Shown in pieces: positions 49,905 to 63,230 of a DNA stretch of 64,000 nucleotides (positions within the stretch are counted from its first letter, which is position 1; every line of letters begins with the position of its first letter). The stretch is from assembly GCF_041146395.1 (NCBI RefSeq), contig NC_090989.1:249106843-249170842 (forward strand), read 5' to 3'. Source of the stretch: Eulemur rufifrons. Lineage: Eukaryota; Chordata; Mammalia; Primates; Lemuridae. The notes beneath the pieces were generated by a model, which did no database searches, was not told the origin of the DNA, and was given only the letters and a program-made list of their open reading frames with translations. Position numbers and translations under genes: made by a program.

Positions 49905-50000
49905 CATAAATATAATTTTATGTTCGCTTCCACTAGCATATAAACAACAGAAGGACAAAGACTTTTCCCATGATTATAGTACCAGTCCCTATTTTCAAGG
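49905..50000 (+). mobile_element. L2-like 3' fragment
   Basis: 'TTCGCTTCCACTAGCATATAAACAACAGAAGGACAAAGACTTTTCCCATG' resembles the L2 'CCCACTAGAATGTAAGCTCCATGAGGGCAGGGAC' block. It is short and diverged. Confidence 0.45.
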
Positions 50001-50357
50001 GGCTCATTTCTCTCAGTGGCTCTCTGGTGGACTCCCTCACTTGAAATGAAAGCTATCTTTTCTTCACCTCCATAGTTAGGAAAAAAAAACCTAAACACAA
50101 TAAAAACTCCTTATCAAAGAGATTTTTACTAACAATTTCTCTCACTTCTATATTAATAGGAAACCTTTAAAAAACAGTTTTTAAGTGCATGATTGAATAA
50201 TTCTAACATAACTAATTTTTGCTCACCAACAATTAAGACTATCCTAAACTTTCTAAAACTTACTTTACAACGTAGCAATTATTTTTCTTTGGCTTTGGGG
50301 GATCCCATCGTATACACCATGACTGCACCAACCCCAATAGTCCATAAAAATACATGT

Positions 50358-50757
50358 TAATGTAGTTTAGATATTTGTCCCCTCCAAATCCCATGTCAAA
50401 ATTTGATCCCCAATGCTGGAGGTGGGGCCTGGGGGTATGTGTTTGGGTCATGGGGACAGATCCTTCATGATTGACTTGGTGCTGCCCGCTGGGTAATGAG
50501 TGAATTCTTGCTCTATTAATTGGTTCTTTAAAAGAGCATAGAACCCTTCTCTCTCTCACTGCCTCTCCCACCATGTGACACTCCTGTTCCCCTCTCACCT
50601 TCCATCCTGACTGGAAGCTCCCTGAAACCCTCACCAGAAGCAGATGCTGGGACCATGCTTCTTGTACATGCAGAACCATGAGCCAAATAAACCTCATTTC
50701 CTTATAAATTATCCAGCCTCAGGTGTTTGTTTATAGCAATGCAAATGGACTAGCACA
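50358..50757 (+). mobile_element. THE1/MST-type MaLR solo LTR
   Basis: A 400-bp LTR with 'GATATTTGTCCCCTCCAAATC', 'GGAGGTGGGGCCTGGGGG', 'TTTGGGTCATGGGGACAGATCC', 'ACCATGTGACAC', 'CCATGAGCCAAATAAACCTCATTTCCTTATAAATTATCCAGCCTC' and the end 'GGACTAGCACA'. The perfect 5-bp target duplication CATGT is at 50353-50357 and 50758-50762. The 5' TG is now TA. The 145-codon antisense open frame across it is accidental. Confidence 0.93.
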
Positions 50758-50762
50758 CATGT

Positions 50763-51697
50763 ACTGGTTGTAAGTTGTTCTTAATTTGGGAGATAGTAAA
50801 TTAATATATTTCCCTCTTTAATGATATTTTCTTCTTATCATGACTACTTCTATGAACTATTAAACCTCATGACAATTTTTAAAACCAATTTGTATTAGAT
50901 TTTCAATTCTGGATATAGCATTTCCCTAACTATAAAGTTTTCTTTAAGACCTACTAAAAATTATTTGCTATATAATTCTACCGTTTAATGATTAGAAATC
51001 ACTTTCCTATTCTGAGACAGGTTAAATAGCCTATCTCTGTTTTCTGCTAAATTTAAAGGGTTTTATTTTGCTCCATGACAAAAGGTAACTATTTACTTTT
51101 CTTCCAAATAGTTTTTTTAATCAATAGTTTTAGAAAATTCCTAACAATTTTCAAAAATTTGTAGCGTTTCTTTCTTCACAAGTCATATTTTCTGTAAGTC
51201 AGTTTTTCCATTAGACTGTCTCTAGATCTTTATGACAGTTCTATGATATTCCATTATTGTGGGTGAATAATAGTATACACTATCTTAAAACTATCTGTAC
51301 TATTACAAGGGAATACTTCGTCAATATTACATAATTCTAAGCTAAAATGTCTCTAGCATTCATTCTTTTATCTTTGGGAGGACTGAAAATAGACCAAGCA
51401 CCCTGAAAATGTCATTATAAATAAGACGACTGGACAAGCAACTTAAATAGAGTTAAGAAAATAACATGCTCATACTCATTCTAATGTCCTTTGCAAATGA
51501 AAGCTATGAATTTTCTAATGTGCAAGTTTTTGTTTTAAAGTAAAACTTTAACAGTAATGTGTGCATATATATATAACATATGTATTCCAATCAGGTATAC
51601 ATAAATAAATCCTAACTAATTGGTAATTACAAAATTTAATGATATACACTTCACTTTTTAAGTAACATTTTTATTGAAATGTCAAACACAAAAGAGG
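50763..51697. other. Unannotated A+T-rich sequence
   Basis: Nothing recognised. Confidence 0.4.
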
Positions 51698-52045
51698 TGT
51701 TGTGGATTGAGTATTTGTTTCCCCCCCCAAATTCATATAGTAAGGCCTAACCCCAATGTGATAGTATTTGGAGATGAGGCTTTGGGGAGGTAATTAGTTC
51801 TTGAGGGTGATGATTTGTGACCTTATTGGAAGAGATAGGGGAGAGATTGCTTCCTCTCTCTCTGCTCTCCACCAAGTGAGGACACAAGAAGAAGATGGCT
51901 TTTCACAAACCAGGAAGAGACCTCATCAGACATTGGGTGTTCTGGTGCCTGGATCTTGAATCCACAGGCTCTTGAAAATAAATTTCTGTTGCTTAAGTCA
52001 TCCAGTCTATGGTAAATTGTCCTAGCAGCCCAAGGTACTAAGACA
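51698..52045 (+). mobile_element. MaLR-type LTR
   Basis: In sense: 'TGTTGTGGATTGAGTATTTG', 'AATGTGATAGTATTTGGAGATGAGGC', 'CCACCAAGTGAGGACACAAGAAGAAGATGGC', 'AACCAGGAAGAGACCTCATCAGACA' and 'TTCTGTTGCTTAAGTCATCCAGTCTATGG', ending 'CTAAGACA'. It appears complete at about 348 bp, but no clear target duplication is visible. It directly abuts an L1M 5' region. Confidence 0.88.
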
Positions 52046-53290
52046 GAAAGACTTCCACTTCTGGCCAAGATAGAGTAACAGTAACCATATTTTCTATTCT
52101 GTCTGAAAATAATTTTTAAAAATGTTTTCATATACAAAATAATATTTAAGACAATGGGCATCAAGCAATCAAAACAGATGGTCAGGAAAAAAAGGTGGCT
52201 AGCACTAAGATTGCCCAAGATTACTATGGAGAGAGTGTTTCCAAGCTGTGTCAAAAGATTGGGGTAGGGGAGGAGATGGAAAGGGAGACTCCAGACATAA
52301 CTTCTTGGATTCCTTGACTTGAGAAGATGAAACAAAGAGCCTGGGGAGATCATAACACCTGATTTCTTAAGACAGAGTAGTGGAGAAGAGATAAACAATC
52401 CTGAGTATCTACAGATTACCCCCTATGGTATTCAGCAGAGACTGATCAGTGCATGCTTGTGAGGAAATGATCTCAAGCCAGAAAAAGGATAATCTTAAAG
52501 TACTAAAGAGCACAAGGAATGGTTCTTACACACGGATGGGAATAGGCAACAGAATAGGTAAAAAAAAAAAAAAAATCATAATTCTTGTAACATTTGGTAG
52601 GGTTCTCAAGATAAGTCTTATCTTATTAATGAGGAATAATGATCCCTTGTTCCAATCTTATCTAGTAAATCATGAAGGCATGACCCAAAATGATCCACCT
52701 GTTTCCAAGTAATTTATTTGCATCACAGAATAAAGTTAATATTTGGAGGTACATAAAAATAACCATTATCCAACAAGGTAGAGTTCACAATGTCTGGCAT
52801 CCAATTAAAGATGTCTGGCATCCAAATAAAGATATCTTGGCGTGTAAAAGAACAGGAATATATGACCCATAATGAAAAGAATAGCAATCAATTTAAACCA
52901 ATTTAAAACTGACATAGATTCTAGATGTGTAGACAAAGCTATAACAATTCTTAAAACTGTATCCCATATGTTTAAAAAATTAATGCTATTAAAGAAAAAA
53001 AAAAGACCCAAATCAAATTTCTAGAGGTAAAATCTACAATAACTGAAATGAAGAAAATATTTGATGAAATTAATGGCAGATTGGACATTGCAGAAGAAAA
53101 GATCACTGAAGTTGAAGACAGCAATACAAACTGTATAAAATGAAACAGAAAGAAAGAAATAAAGAATACAACATATATAGTGAGCTGCAGGGCCTCTTCA
53201 TGTAACATAACATATAAGTAACTGGAGTCCATAGGGAAGAGGAGAGGGGGTTCAGCTATGGCAGTGACAGAGGTCATGGAAAAAAAGGAT
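52046..53290 (+). mobile_element. L1M 5' region (5' UTR to ORF1 start)
   Basis: Blocks 'ACTTCCACTTCTGGCCAAGATAGAGTAACAG', 'CAATGTCTGGCATCCAATTAAAG', 'AACAGGAATATATGACCCATAATGA', 'AAGACCCAAATCAAATTTCTAGAGGTAAAATCTACAATAACTGAAATG', 'GCAGATTGGACATTGCAGAAGAAAAGATCACTGAAGTTGAAGACA' and 'GTAACTGGAGTCCATAGGGAAGAGGAGAGG' lie in L1M order and sense. A short duplication containing 'ATGTCTGGCATCCAA' occurs at about 52790-52835. Large antisense open frames (191 codons at 51823-52398, 117 codons at 52972-53325) arise from its stop-poor reverse strand. Confidence 0.75.
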
Positions 53291-54734
<1,444 letters not shown>

Positions 54735-54748
54735 CTGAGATGAACATT

Positions 54749-55738
54749 CTAACACAGAAATTTTTCACATATTCTGCTATTCATCTGCTATATGCATAAC
54801 TGTTGTCTACGTTTTGGTCCATGACCTTTTTCAGTGATAGCCAGAGAGTCTTCCTTCAGTAATCTAAGTTGATTTTCACTCCCATCAACAGAAAAAAGAA
54901 TTAGACTTGCGACTCAGAAAGGTGATGTTCAACAATTTGGAGGTTGGTTGAAAGTGGAGAAAGCCTAGGAAACTGTTAATTTCAAAATAATCCTAAGAAA
55001 AGGTGATGATAACATATACTAGATCAATGACCACAATAGGGAAAGCAGGGAAAAATAAGGTATTTCTGACATGGAAAAGAGAGTCTCCAGATTGAGATCT
55101 CCTTGAAGATGGAGACTATGGCTCATTTGTCCCCATTCCAGATGCTTATTGTAGTGACTGGCATGTAGTATGGGATCTAAAAACGAAACAAAACACAACA
55201 AAATGGAATGAATGAAAAGAGTATTTAAAAAAATGAATGCTCAAATTGTGTGGATACTGAGTGAGAGTAAGAAAGCAAAGATGACTGTCTTTTTTGTTTG
55301 TTTCTAATGTGAAAATAAAAGCCATACTCACCTTTATGTTTCCACTTTGAATGTCAGTAAAGCAAATTATAGCATATACGCATGGCAACTCCTCCTAAGA
55401 ATGCTTCTCTGTTCTACAAATAGTTACTCCAGGGAACATTAATTCAGTCTCTTCCAAATAATCATAAACCTTTATTATTAATTTTTATTATATGTTATGA
55501 CACATTTTATTTTCTCTTTTTGACAATGATGTACATGACAAATAACATGCTTTTTTAAAAGTTAAATCTTCTACACTGCCTAATGTAATACTTTGCCTAC
55601 TATAAATATTTTAAAATTTATAAATGAAAACAATGTGTGTTTAACTATATTCTGTATATTATAGCAGTTATTACTGATATTGATTAATTTTGAATAAATG
55701 AATGCAGTTTATTTTTTTTTTTTCATCATTGTATTTTG
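54749..55738. other. Unannotated sequence with a short L2-like end
   Basis: 'GAGATCTCCTTGAAGATGGAGACTATGGCTC' at about 55096-55126, followed by 'GTAGTGACTGGCATGTAGTATGG', resembles the sense L2 terminus. The rest is unassigned. Confidence 0.45.
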
Positions 55739-55935
55739 TGAGTCAGGGAATTGTATTTCCCAAACACACTCACCTGCTGTTTGATTTATGGCATACTGAC
55801 TCACACTAAGACGTCCCACAATCTGTAGTCAGGCACCCCTGTAATCAACTAACCAATCAATCTTATTTAGAAGCTAGAGTGGTAATAATAGAGTGTGGGA
55901 AAGCATAAGCAGGTTATAAAAATATATAAAAGGAA
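55739..55935 (+). promoter_or_regulatory. Promoter-like motif cluster, origin unknown
   Basis: In order on the plus strand: an AP-1 site TGAGTCA (55739-55745), a second AP-1 site TGACTCA (55797-55803), a CCAAT box (55853-55857) and a TATA-like TATATAAAAGG (55923-55933). CCAAT-to-TATA spacing is about 66 bp. No ORF follows and no named LTR was recognised. It may be a decayed LTR promoter, an enhancer, or coincidence. Confidence 0.3.
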
Positions 55936-56289
55936 AGACATTCTCTGTACTTCCAACATGTTTCTGTTTACTAAACATTCATTTCTCAATTTATTCCCAG
56001 ATATCTGACTGAAGATTTTGCACATTTCACTATGGCATAATGCAGAACAATTACTTTCCCTAAAAGAATGGGAAGGCTATATATTAAAATTGCCGGCTAG
56101 CACGAACATCATATTCAAATAATTTATATGACTTTAAAATAATGTAAACTTTCTCTGGCTAACTTGGACTTTCGATAATTATTTTGGATCCTAGTCGAAT
56201 ACAGTGTTAAAAGAATTTCCATCTTATCAATGAAGTATTCTTACAAAACAGGAGCCCCAAATCCTGATCTTTAGATAGAAGTATGAGCT
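55936..56289. other. Unannotated sequence downstream of the motif cluster
   Basis: Nothing recognised. Confidence 0.4.
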
Positions 56290-56515
56290 CTGTAATCACA
56301 GTGATTTTCTTTTTTTATTCTTGGCTCTGTTATTTTATGAAGTATGGAGCCATGGACAAGCTCCTTAGCCGCCTTTCCTGTCACTTTTCACAACTCTGTT
56401 AATAAAGTTATACTAAAAGTGTGGTTATAGGATTAAAAGAAATAAAATAGGTGATGTTCTCACACTATCTTTCACATAGTAAGTAAGGAATAAACATTAG
56501 ATTTTGTATTTATTA
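56290..56515 (+). mobile_element. MIR SINE
   Basis: 'GGACAAGCTCCTTAGCC', 'AACTCTGTTAATAAAG', 'GGTTATAGGATTAAAAGAAATAAAATAGGTGATGTTCTCACACTATCTTTCACATAGTAAGTAAGGAATAAACATTAG' type sequence follows the 3' half of MIR in sense. Confidence 0.72.
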
Positions 56516-59500
56516 GTGGTACTGGGTTAAGGATTCTTGCCACAGGCTCTTCTATACTTCTGGCTGTATAGATGCTTATCTTTTCTGTATTCTCCCACTG
56601 TTTGACATATTGGAATATTTGTTAATCTTAGAGCTATTACACCTCAAATGTGACCTTTATAAATAATTGTAATACTTAACTGTAGCTTTTGTCTGAGAAT
56701 GTCTTTTCACGCATGACAGGAAATATATAATTAAGAGGCCACTGCAGATTCTTCACAGGGAGAGAACTATCCGGTTTAGAAAAATGTCCAATGGATATGA
56801 ATGCGTAAAGAAACAGCATCCTCTAGGCTTGGCTTGAATGGGCTAGAATGAGCAACAAGTGTGGAGAAAAGGAGCAGCAGCAAAAGAGAAAAACAGGCCT
56901 GCAGAAATTCTCTGTGGAACTATGTGGCTGAGGAATTTTTAAAAATGGAGAATATATTATATGTTTCCTTTTTCATTGGTCAGCTATGATTTACATTTTG
57001 TTACAAATTTAAAATTGTATTAAATAACATTGTTTAATGTGTTTTAATAAATCTTGGAGGTAAGGATGTAATTTCATATCTGGGTAGACATGAAGCACAG
57101 ACAAGGCTGAAGGTATCATTGGAAGTGCAGTCATTATTATGATGGGGAAAAGAAGTTTCTAGGAGGGGAACTTAGAAATGAAAATGTAAGCCATTAGTAG
57201 ATATTTTGTATCATACATTAGATTTTTCACAGGACATACAGCAGAATTCAAATCAATTTTATTTAAGTTGAATATGTCAGAGTGACACCAGGTCATATAT
57301 ATTCTCACTAACAATAATTTACAGAATATTATGCTTTTCAGAAGTGTTATTTTTCTTTCTTATTGATTTAATATTTATTTATTTAATACTTATTGATTTA
57401 ATAGCCATTTAATATTTGTCATTGACATATTCATTATTATTTATCTAATATTTATTTTGCTATTAATTTAATATTGGTTTAATATGTGTTATTGGTCTTC
57501 CAGTTAATAGATACTATTGTTGCTACAAATATCTTGCATACCCCTCTGAGCAGGCCTAGCAAATACTACGTTGCTGCTCATTTATGTTTCTCCTTCTGGG
57601 ATATGTATATCTTCTTAGTAATAATCACGTTTATAAAATATGAAATATTTTTTCCCGCAGAGGCATTATTTTTTATAGAATAGTGAACTGGATATAATAG
57701 AAACTTTTTCTAAGGGGTTAATCTTTCCCCAGTTCAATGGTGTGAATGTACTATGAGCAACCATATTTGAACAACCAGCTTGTTCCCTCGCTACAATTGT
57801 TTGGTGGGAGCAGATACTTTCAAGAGCTGAACTGAAAGAGCTGAGCTGCCAGGTGTTGGGGTAGTCAATTAAAACAATGAGCCATAATGAAAGTCACCAT
57901 CAAGGGTAATCACTTACTGCAGTCGTGTAAGTAGGAGGCTAAGCCTAGAGGAAACACCAGCCCCCCAACTGTCCCATTTTTCCCCATAAAATGGCACTGG
58001 ATGAGGTCAGGGGGTCAGCACAGATATGGGGGTCCTCTTTTACTGCAGAGGAAGTTGCAAGTGAAAGGTTCTATCATTTTATGGACCCAGGGTACAGGGG
58101 CAGAGAGAAGGAGAAGGGCTACGAGTGAAAATGTATTTAGTACAGAGTCAGGGTGGAGAAAAGCATCTTCAACGTTTCCCCATAAGGAAACCTCCTAATG
58201 GAGGCACCTATGCTAGGAGAGCAGTTGTGCACGAGGGCATGACCTGCCAGGGGGGCCCTGAGTCCCTGACTGTTAATTCCCTTCAGAGACTGCAATGCCT
58301 TAAGTTGTGCAACAAGTTGATGTGGATCAGCTTTTTCCCATGAAATACTACCAGGTAAAACCTCTGTAATTACCTATGGTCAGGCCTGAAAGGTCACACA
58401 TGGGGACCAGGAGCTAGACTCCTCAGATATACCATCCAAACCGGGCCTGTTACTCACCCTCACCCAGACTCTAAACATGTGCCCATAGTTGATGGGTCTA
58501 TAGTAGAATACCCGATCTCATGAGAAGATAAATTCTATTTAGTCTCAAGTGGTAAACAGAATTATTAGATGTAGTGCTATTAAAAAAATTCCTATTTCCC
58601 CCATCCATGAACTAAATAAGCAGAAGGAGATGGTTACCACGAAGAAAGAAAGAAAGCAAATTAAGTAAAGTAGAGAGCAGCTGAAAAAAGAAAGGGAGAT
58701 CTAATGTCGTATGAGAGACTGGGGCCAGTTGATTCTTGAGGTCCATATGTAACACTGTGCTTCGCCTCCATAGATATTTCTTGTCGTTATAATATGCAGC
58801 CTCCCACTTAGTTTGAAATAGTTAAAAGTGCTATTGCCATTTGAAACCAAGAGTCCGAAAAGACACAAACCTTAAAGAGAGAACCAAAAAGCAATGCGAT
58901 GTTTGAAATTTTTGAAACATACGTAGCAACTTCTGGAAAACTTTCTCTAGCAGAGAGAAAGTTCAGCAAAGCAGTTTATTGAATCTATAGATTTTTAAAA
59001 ACTCAAGTCTGTCTCCCAAAAATTTTGTCCTATATAGCTTCATTCAGTCCTCTGTATTAAGGTAAAATCAATTTGTAAGTTTACTTATCATGACTGATTT
59101 ATAATCTCAAAAGTGTAGAGTTTAACAGGCTGTTGCCTCTTTCCCTGGGATCCTAACTACAGTAGCATACTAAGTCAGTAGAGAAATATTTTATTTTTGA
59201 TTCTGTCTTTTTTGCTACAACCCACCCCCCAGCATATTTTAGAAATCTGCATGATAATTAACTGAGTGTAATCTTTCTATAATACAAAGATAGACGGGGA
59301 AAGTAACATAAATTAAAGGCTGTTAGAAAGAAGATAGCCTCCCCGCAAAGGTAGCTGTAGGACTGGATGCAGTCAGTGGGAAGTCCTTTAGATGAATAGC
59401 CTAATTGAAGGAGAAAGAATGATAAGAGACATTCTGTGTAGACTTATATAAAGAATATTTTAAAATAAGGGATCCCCAGTTGGGTTTATGAGCTAGTGGT

Positions 59501-59934
59501 TGTGGGTCTGCGAACCGTAGGATGCTAAAACTCTCATGATTCTGTGACCCTGTAGTGCTAGAAACTCTGGGAATTGCCCGTGCACGGGAAGCACTGCAGC
59601 TCAGCGTGATTTAGCAGCCCAGGGCTGGGCATGTTCAGCTGAGTCTATTAGAATAATTATTTTTGAAAAATGTACAACCTACCATTATAGAACAAAAGAA
59701 ATTGCCTCTTGAGTCTATCAGTCTTCAAAAATGCCCCCCAATAGTGGTGATAAACAATGGCAGCAATATACTAATTAGAACTAACTCGTCTGTCCATTCT
59801 GTGTGGAATCTAGGTGGATGCTCTCCTGGAAACCCGTAAGCCCTAAGAGTTCCTAGAGAAGTCAGAGGATGAGAGAAGTCACCAAAGTGAGATAATGAAT
59901 TTTCTTTTGTTGTTTTCTTCCTTAACTTTTTATC
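56516..59934. other. Long unassigned segment with a G+C-richer core
   Basis: About 3.4 kb without a named repeat. 57355-57490 is a TTTAAT/ATTTA-rich low-complexity patch. 57940-58500 is noticeably richer in G+C, with open frames at 58001-58198 and 58125-58343 (one reads PPNGGTYARRAVVHEGMTCQGG). These are unrecognised and could be an LTR or ERV remnant. Confidence 0.4.
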
Positions 59935-61145
59935 TTGACATAATTACAGACTCACAAGAACTTTCAGACATAGTACATAGACTGCTCTGTACCTTTTAAC
60001 CCAAATTTCCTCAGTGCTATATTTTATGTAGTTGTAGTACAAGGTAAATTCCAGGAAATTGGCTTCAGTACAGTACTACTGTTCAGGCCTTATTAAGTTT
60101 TCATTTTTTCTTTTTTACCATTTTTTACATGTATTCTTATGTGTATGTGCATAGTTTTGTGCATTTTCATCACTGTCTCTCTCTGTCATCTTTATAACAA
60201 CTACCGTAATCAAGGTACAGAACTCTTCCATCATCACGAGGGAATGCCTCATGCCATCCCCTTTATGTTCATAAACCCATGTTCAGTCCCTGCCTCCTGG
60301 AAACCACTATTCTCTTCTCTACCACTGTCACGTAACTTCAAGAATTCTGTAAATCTATATAAATGAATTCATACGGTATTTAAGCTTCATGAATTGACCT
60401 TTTATTTCACCAATAATAATTCCATAGTAATTCATCTAGGTTGCTGCATGTGTCAATATATTATTTCTTTTTTTGTTGTTGAGTACAATTCATGGCATGG
60501 AGGTACCATAGTTTATTTAAACATTTACCTAGTGAAGGAAATTTAGATGTTTCTAGTTTTTAACTATTACCAAGAAAAAGCTGCTATGGACATTCATGTA
60601 CAGGTTTTAAGTTCAATGTTGTTTTCACTTGGTTGCCTAAGAATGGACTGCTGAGTTGTATGTTTGGTACATGTGTAATTTTATTAGAAACTGTCAAATT
60701 GTCAAACTGTCAAACTGTCCAGAGTGGCTGAACCATTTTATATTTCCACCAGTAATGTAGGAAAGATCCAGTTTCTTCACATTTTCAGCAGCATTTGGTT
60801 TTGTTATTTTTTTTTTAAATTTAGCTGTTTTAATGCCTGTAGTAATATCTTATGGTAACATTAATTTGTATATCATTAACGGTTAATGACATTGAACATA
60901 TTTTTATGTGTTACTTTGCCATCATATCTCCTCTTTGGTGAAATATCCGTGCATATATTTTGTTGATATTCTATTTTTCTTTTACTTTACCTTTTTGAGA
61001 GTTCTTTATGTATTCTATCTAAGACCTTTATCAGCTATGTGATTTACAAATATTTTGTTCTAGTCCATAGTCTTGTTTTTTTCATCTTCTTTTCAAGATC
61101 TTTCACAGTAGTGTTCCTTTTAATAAAACAGAGTTTTGTTCAAGT
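59935..61145 (-). mobile_element. L1M 3' portion, antisense
   Basis: The plus strand gives, in reverse L1M order, 'CACAAGAACTTTCAGACATAGTACA', 'CCTGCCTCCTGGAAACCACTATTC', 'TGGACATTCATGTACAGGTTTTAAGTTC', 'CTAAGAATGGACTGCTGAGTTG', 'CCAGAGTGGCTGAACCATTTTATATTTCCACCAGTAATG', 'GAGAGTTCTTTATGTATTC' and 'TTTCACAGTAGTGTTCCTTTTAATAAAACAGAGTTTTG' types. It is about 1.2 kb, diverged. A microduplication of 'CAAACTGT' units is at 60693-60718. Confidence 0.92.
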
Positions 61146-62929
61146 AATGAATAGGAAAAAAACCCAAATATGGCTGTATTTGCATGCTGAGTTTGTGGGG
61201 CTACTTATATAAATAACAACCATTATTCATTATATTACAGCAATGGAAAATATTTACCAATTTTCAAATAATTGATTTAGACATCACTACTTAGAATACA
61301 ACCCACTCATAAGTAGGAGGCTTCCATTTAAGTGAACTAAATTGGAACAAACACTGCAGTTACTTTCTTTTTCTAAACACAAATATTTTGACTTTTCTCT
61401 CGCTCCTCTTTGAACCAATTAAAATGAAAAGGCGTTAATGCCCAAACACCTTTTCACATATTTCACTCTGAGCCAATATTTTGACATTTGTATGCAACAT
61501 TCAACTAGAAGCATCTCAAAATTTCTATTGAAAGTAAGATCTAAAAATATTGTGGAGGACTTTATAAGCAATATTGTAATTTTTTTCTATTTTAACTTAG
61601 TTTTAATAACAGTGCTCTTCTTAGATGATAATAAAAAGTGACATATTAAATAATTTAAAAATATAAGGTATTATTACCTTTAACTTTATCTATCATTCTC
61701 CTTTCACTATACTCAGAAGAAGATATTATATTTATACATTTCTGGCATATATTTGGTTCATTTGTAAGCTCACTTTAATTTTAGCATAACAAATGTTCTC
61801 ATATAGTTTTATCATTTTACAATATTATGTTACCTTAGATAAAAGAATGAAGATATTTATATAATACATGATGATTTTTTGGTGCTATTCATATTTCAAT
61901 AAATTTTGGTTATGTAAAATTATAATAATGAAGCTGAGTTGGTAGAAGCTCGTTTTTGGTCAAATTCATCTAGTTACTATTTCTCAACAAATCATAAAAA
62001 TATTCCTCCACATTTAACATATATATTTATTTAATATTAATTTTGTAAAATGAGGAATATGTGAAAATGAGGGAACATATAGAATGTATAGTATGACAAC
62101 AGTTTACATTTTGTTATGATGGAAACTATAAAGAAATGTTACTAATGTTTCAATGCTTAAATGTGTTGACCATCTCTTTGTTAGTAGTTGGTAGATATTT
62201 TGAATGCTCAAGGTTAAAATCTGATCTCTGACGTAAGGGATGCCAATTTCCTGGGGAGATAATTTGCGTATAAATCAATTATTGATTACATATTTCTGTT
62301 TCTAATATTGTGTTAAATTCTGATTGCAAACTAAAAGTGTTACAGTAATGTTGAGAAGACAGAGGAAATAATGTGAACTAATGGGAAAATAGAGTTTAAA
62401 CTGGGTCCTATCAAATCAGGAGAATTTGGATTGACAGGTCACAACACAAGTATTAAAAATATACTTAAGGGGATGCAAATAAGATAGCTGGAGAGAAATC
62501 AAATCAAAGATGTTTCTTTGTCTACAAATATTAAGTATGGAGTGAGCTAAATTGGAACAAAAACTGCAGTTACTTTCAACTGATAACAGTGGAGTTATCA
62601 GTTTATTTGTAATTTTTAAAAAGATACATGAATATATACACAAGATCATCATAAAGAAAATGTGTAATGCATATAAACTTATCTTAACATCAGATAAAAG
62701 ATTTAAGTAGTTTATGCTTATTGGAACAAAAAGTTAGACTTTATATCAGTCAAAAAATGAAAACTGAAATACTGAAAATTAAAATTAATTGAGTACTTTT
62801 AACTCCACATTGGTAGCTGAGTTGATTGGAAGCAAATGTCATGTACAAAACAAAACCTAAATAAAATAACAGAGGAGGTTTCTACCTTTAATGTACAAAC
62901 ATATTTTTAAATGAATTGTCAATCAGCTT
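61146..62929. other. Unannotated A+T-rich sequence with a dispersed 37-bp direct repeat
   Basis: The same 37-bp word with two mismatches occurs at 61331-61367 and 62541-62577. No other signal was recognised. Confidence 0.5.
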
Positions 62930-63230
62930 AGGCTAGGTTATGTTGCATTGAAAAGTAATCCCGCAAATTTCCGTGGTTTACAGCATCAAATAGTTCTGTT
63001 TTTGTGTTAGATTCTCAGTGAGCAGAAGTCTCTCTAGGACAAAAGGCTGTTGTGGCAGAGAGATAAAGAACAATAGTGGGATTACCAATGACTCCGAGAG
63101 TTTCTGCTCAGTGGCACCCCCTACACATCCACTGCCATTTCACGGTCAAAGCATATTACATGATTAAGCCCAATATAAGAGGAGTGGATAAAAAAAAATC
63201 TCATGAGGTCAAGGAGGCAGTTAAATAAGT
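62930..63230 (-). mobile_element. Possible ancient LTR, antisense
   Basis: 'TAGGCTAGGTTATGTTGCATTGAAAAGTAATCC', 'TTTACAGCATCAAATAGTTC' and 'CCACTGCCATTTCACGGTC' recall an old mammalian LTR that reads 'ttaggctaggttatgctgcagtaacaaacaacc' in reverse. The assignment is tentative. Confidence 0.4.

Noticed and set aside
50260..50697. 145-codon minus-strand open frame
   Set aside because: Most of it is antisense to the THE1/MST-type solo LTR at 50358-50757, whose boundaries are fixed by a target duplication.
51823..52398. 191-codon minus-strand open frame, the longest in the window
   Set aside because: It lies antisense to a MaLR LTR and to the L1M 5' region. Its length comes from the low stop density of that reverse strand, and there is no recognisable domain.
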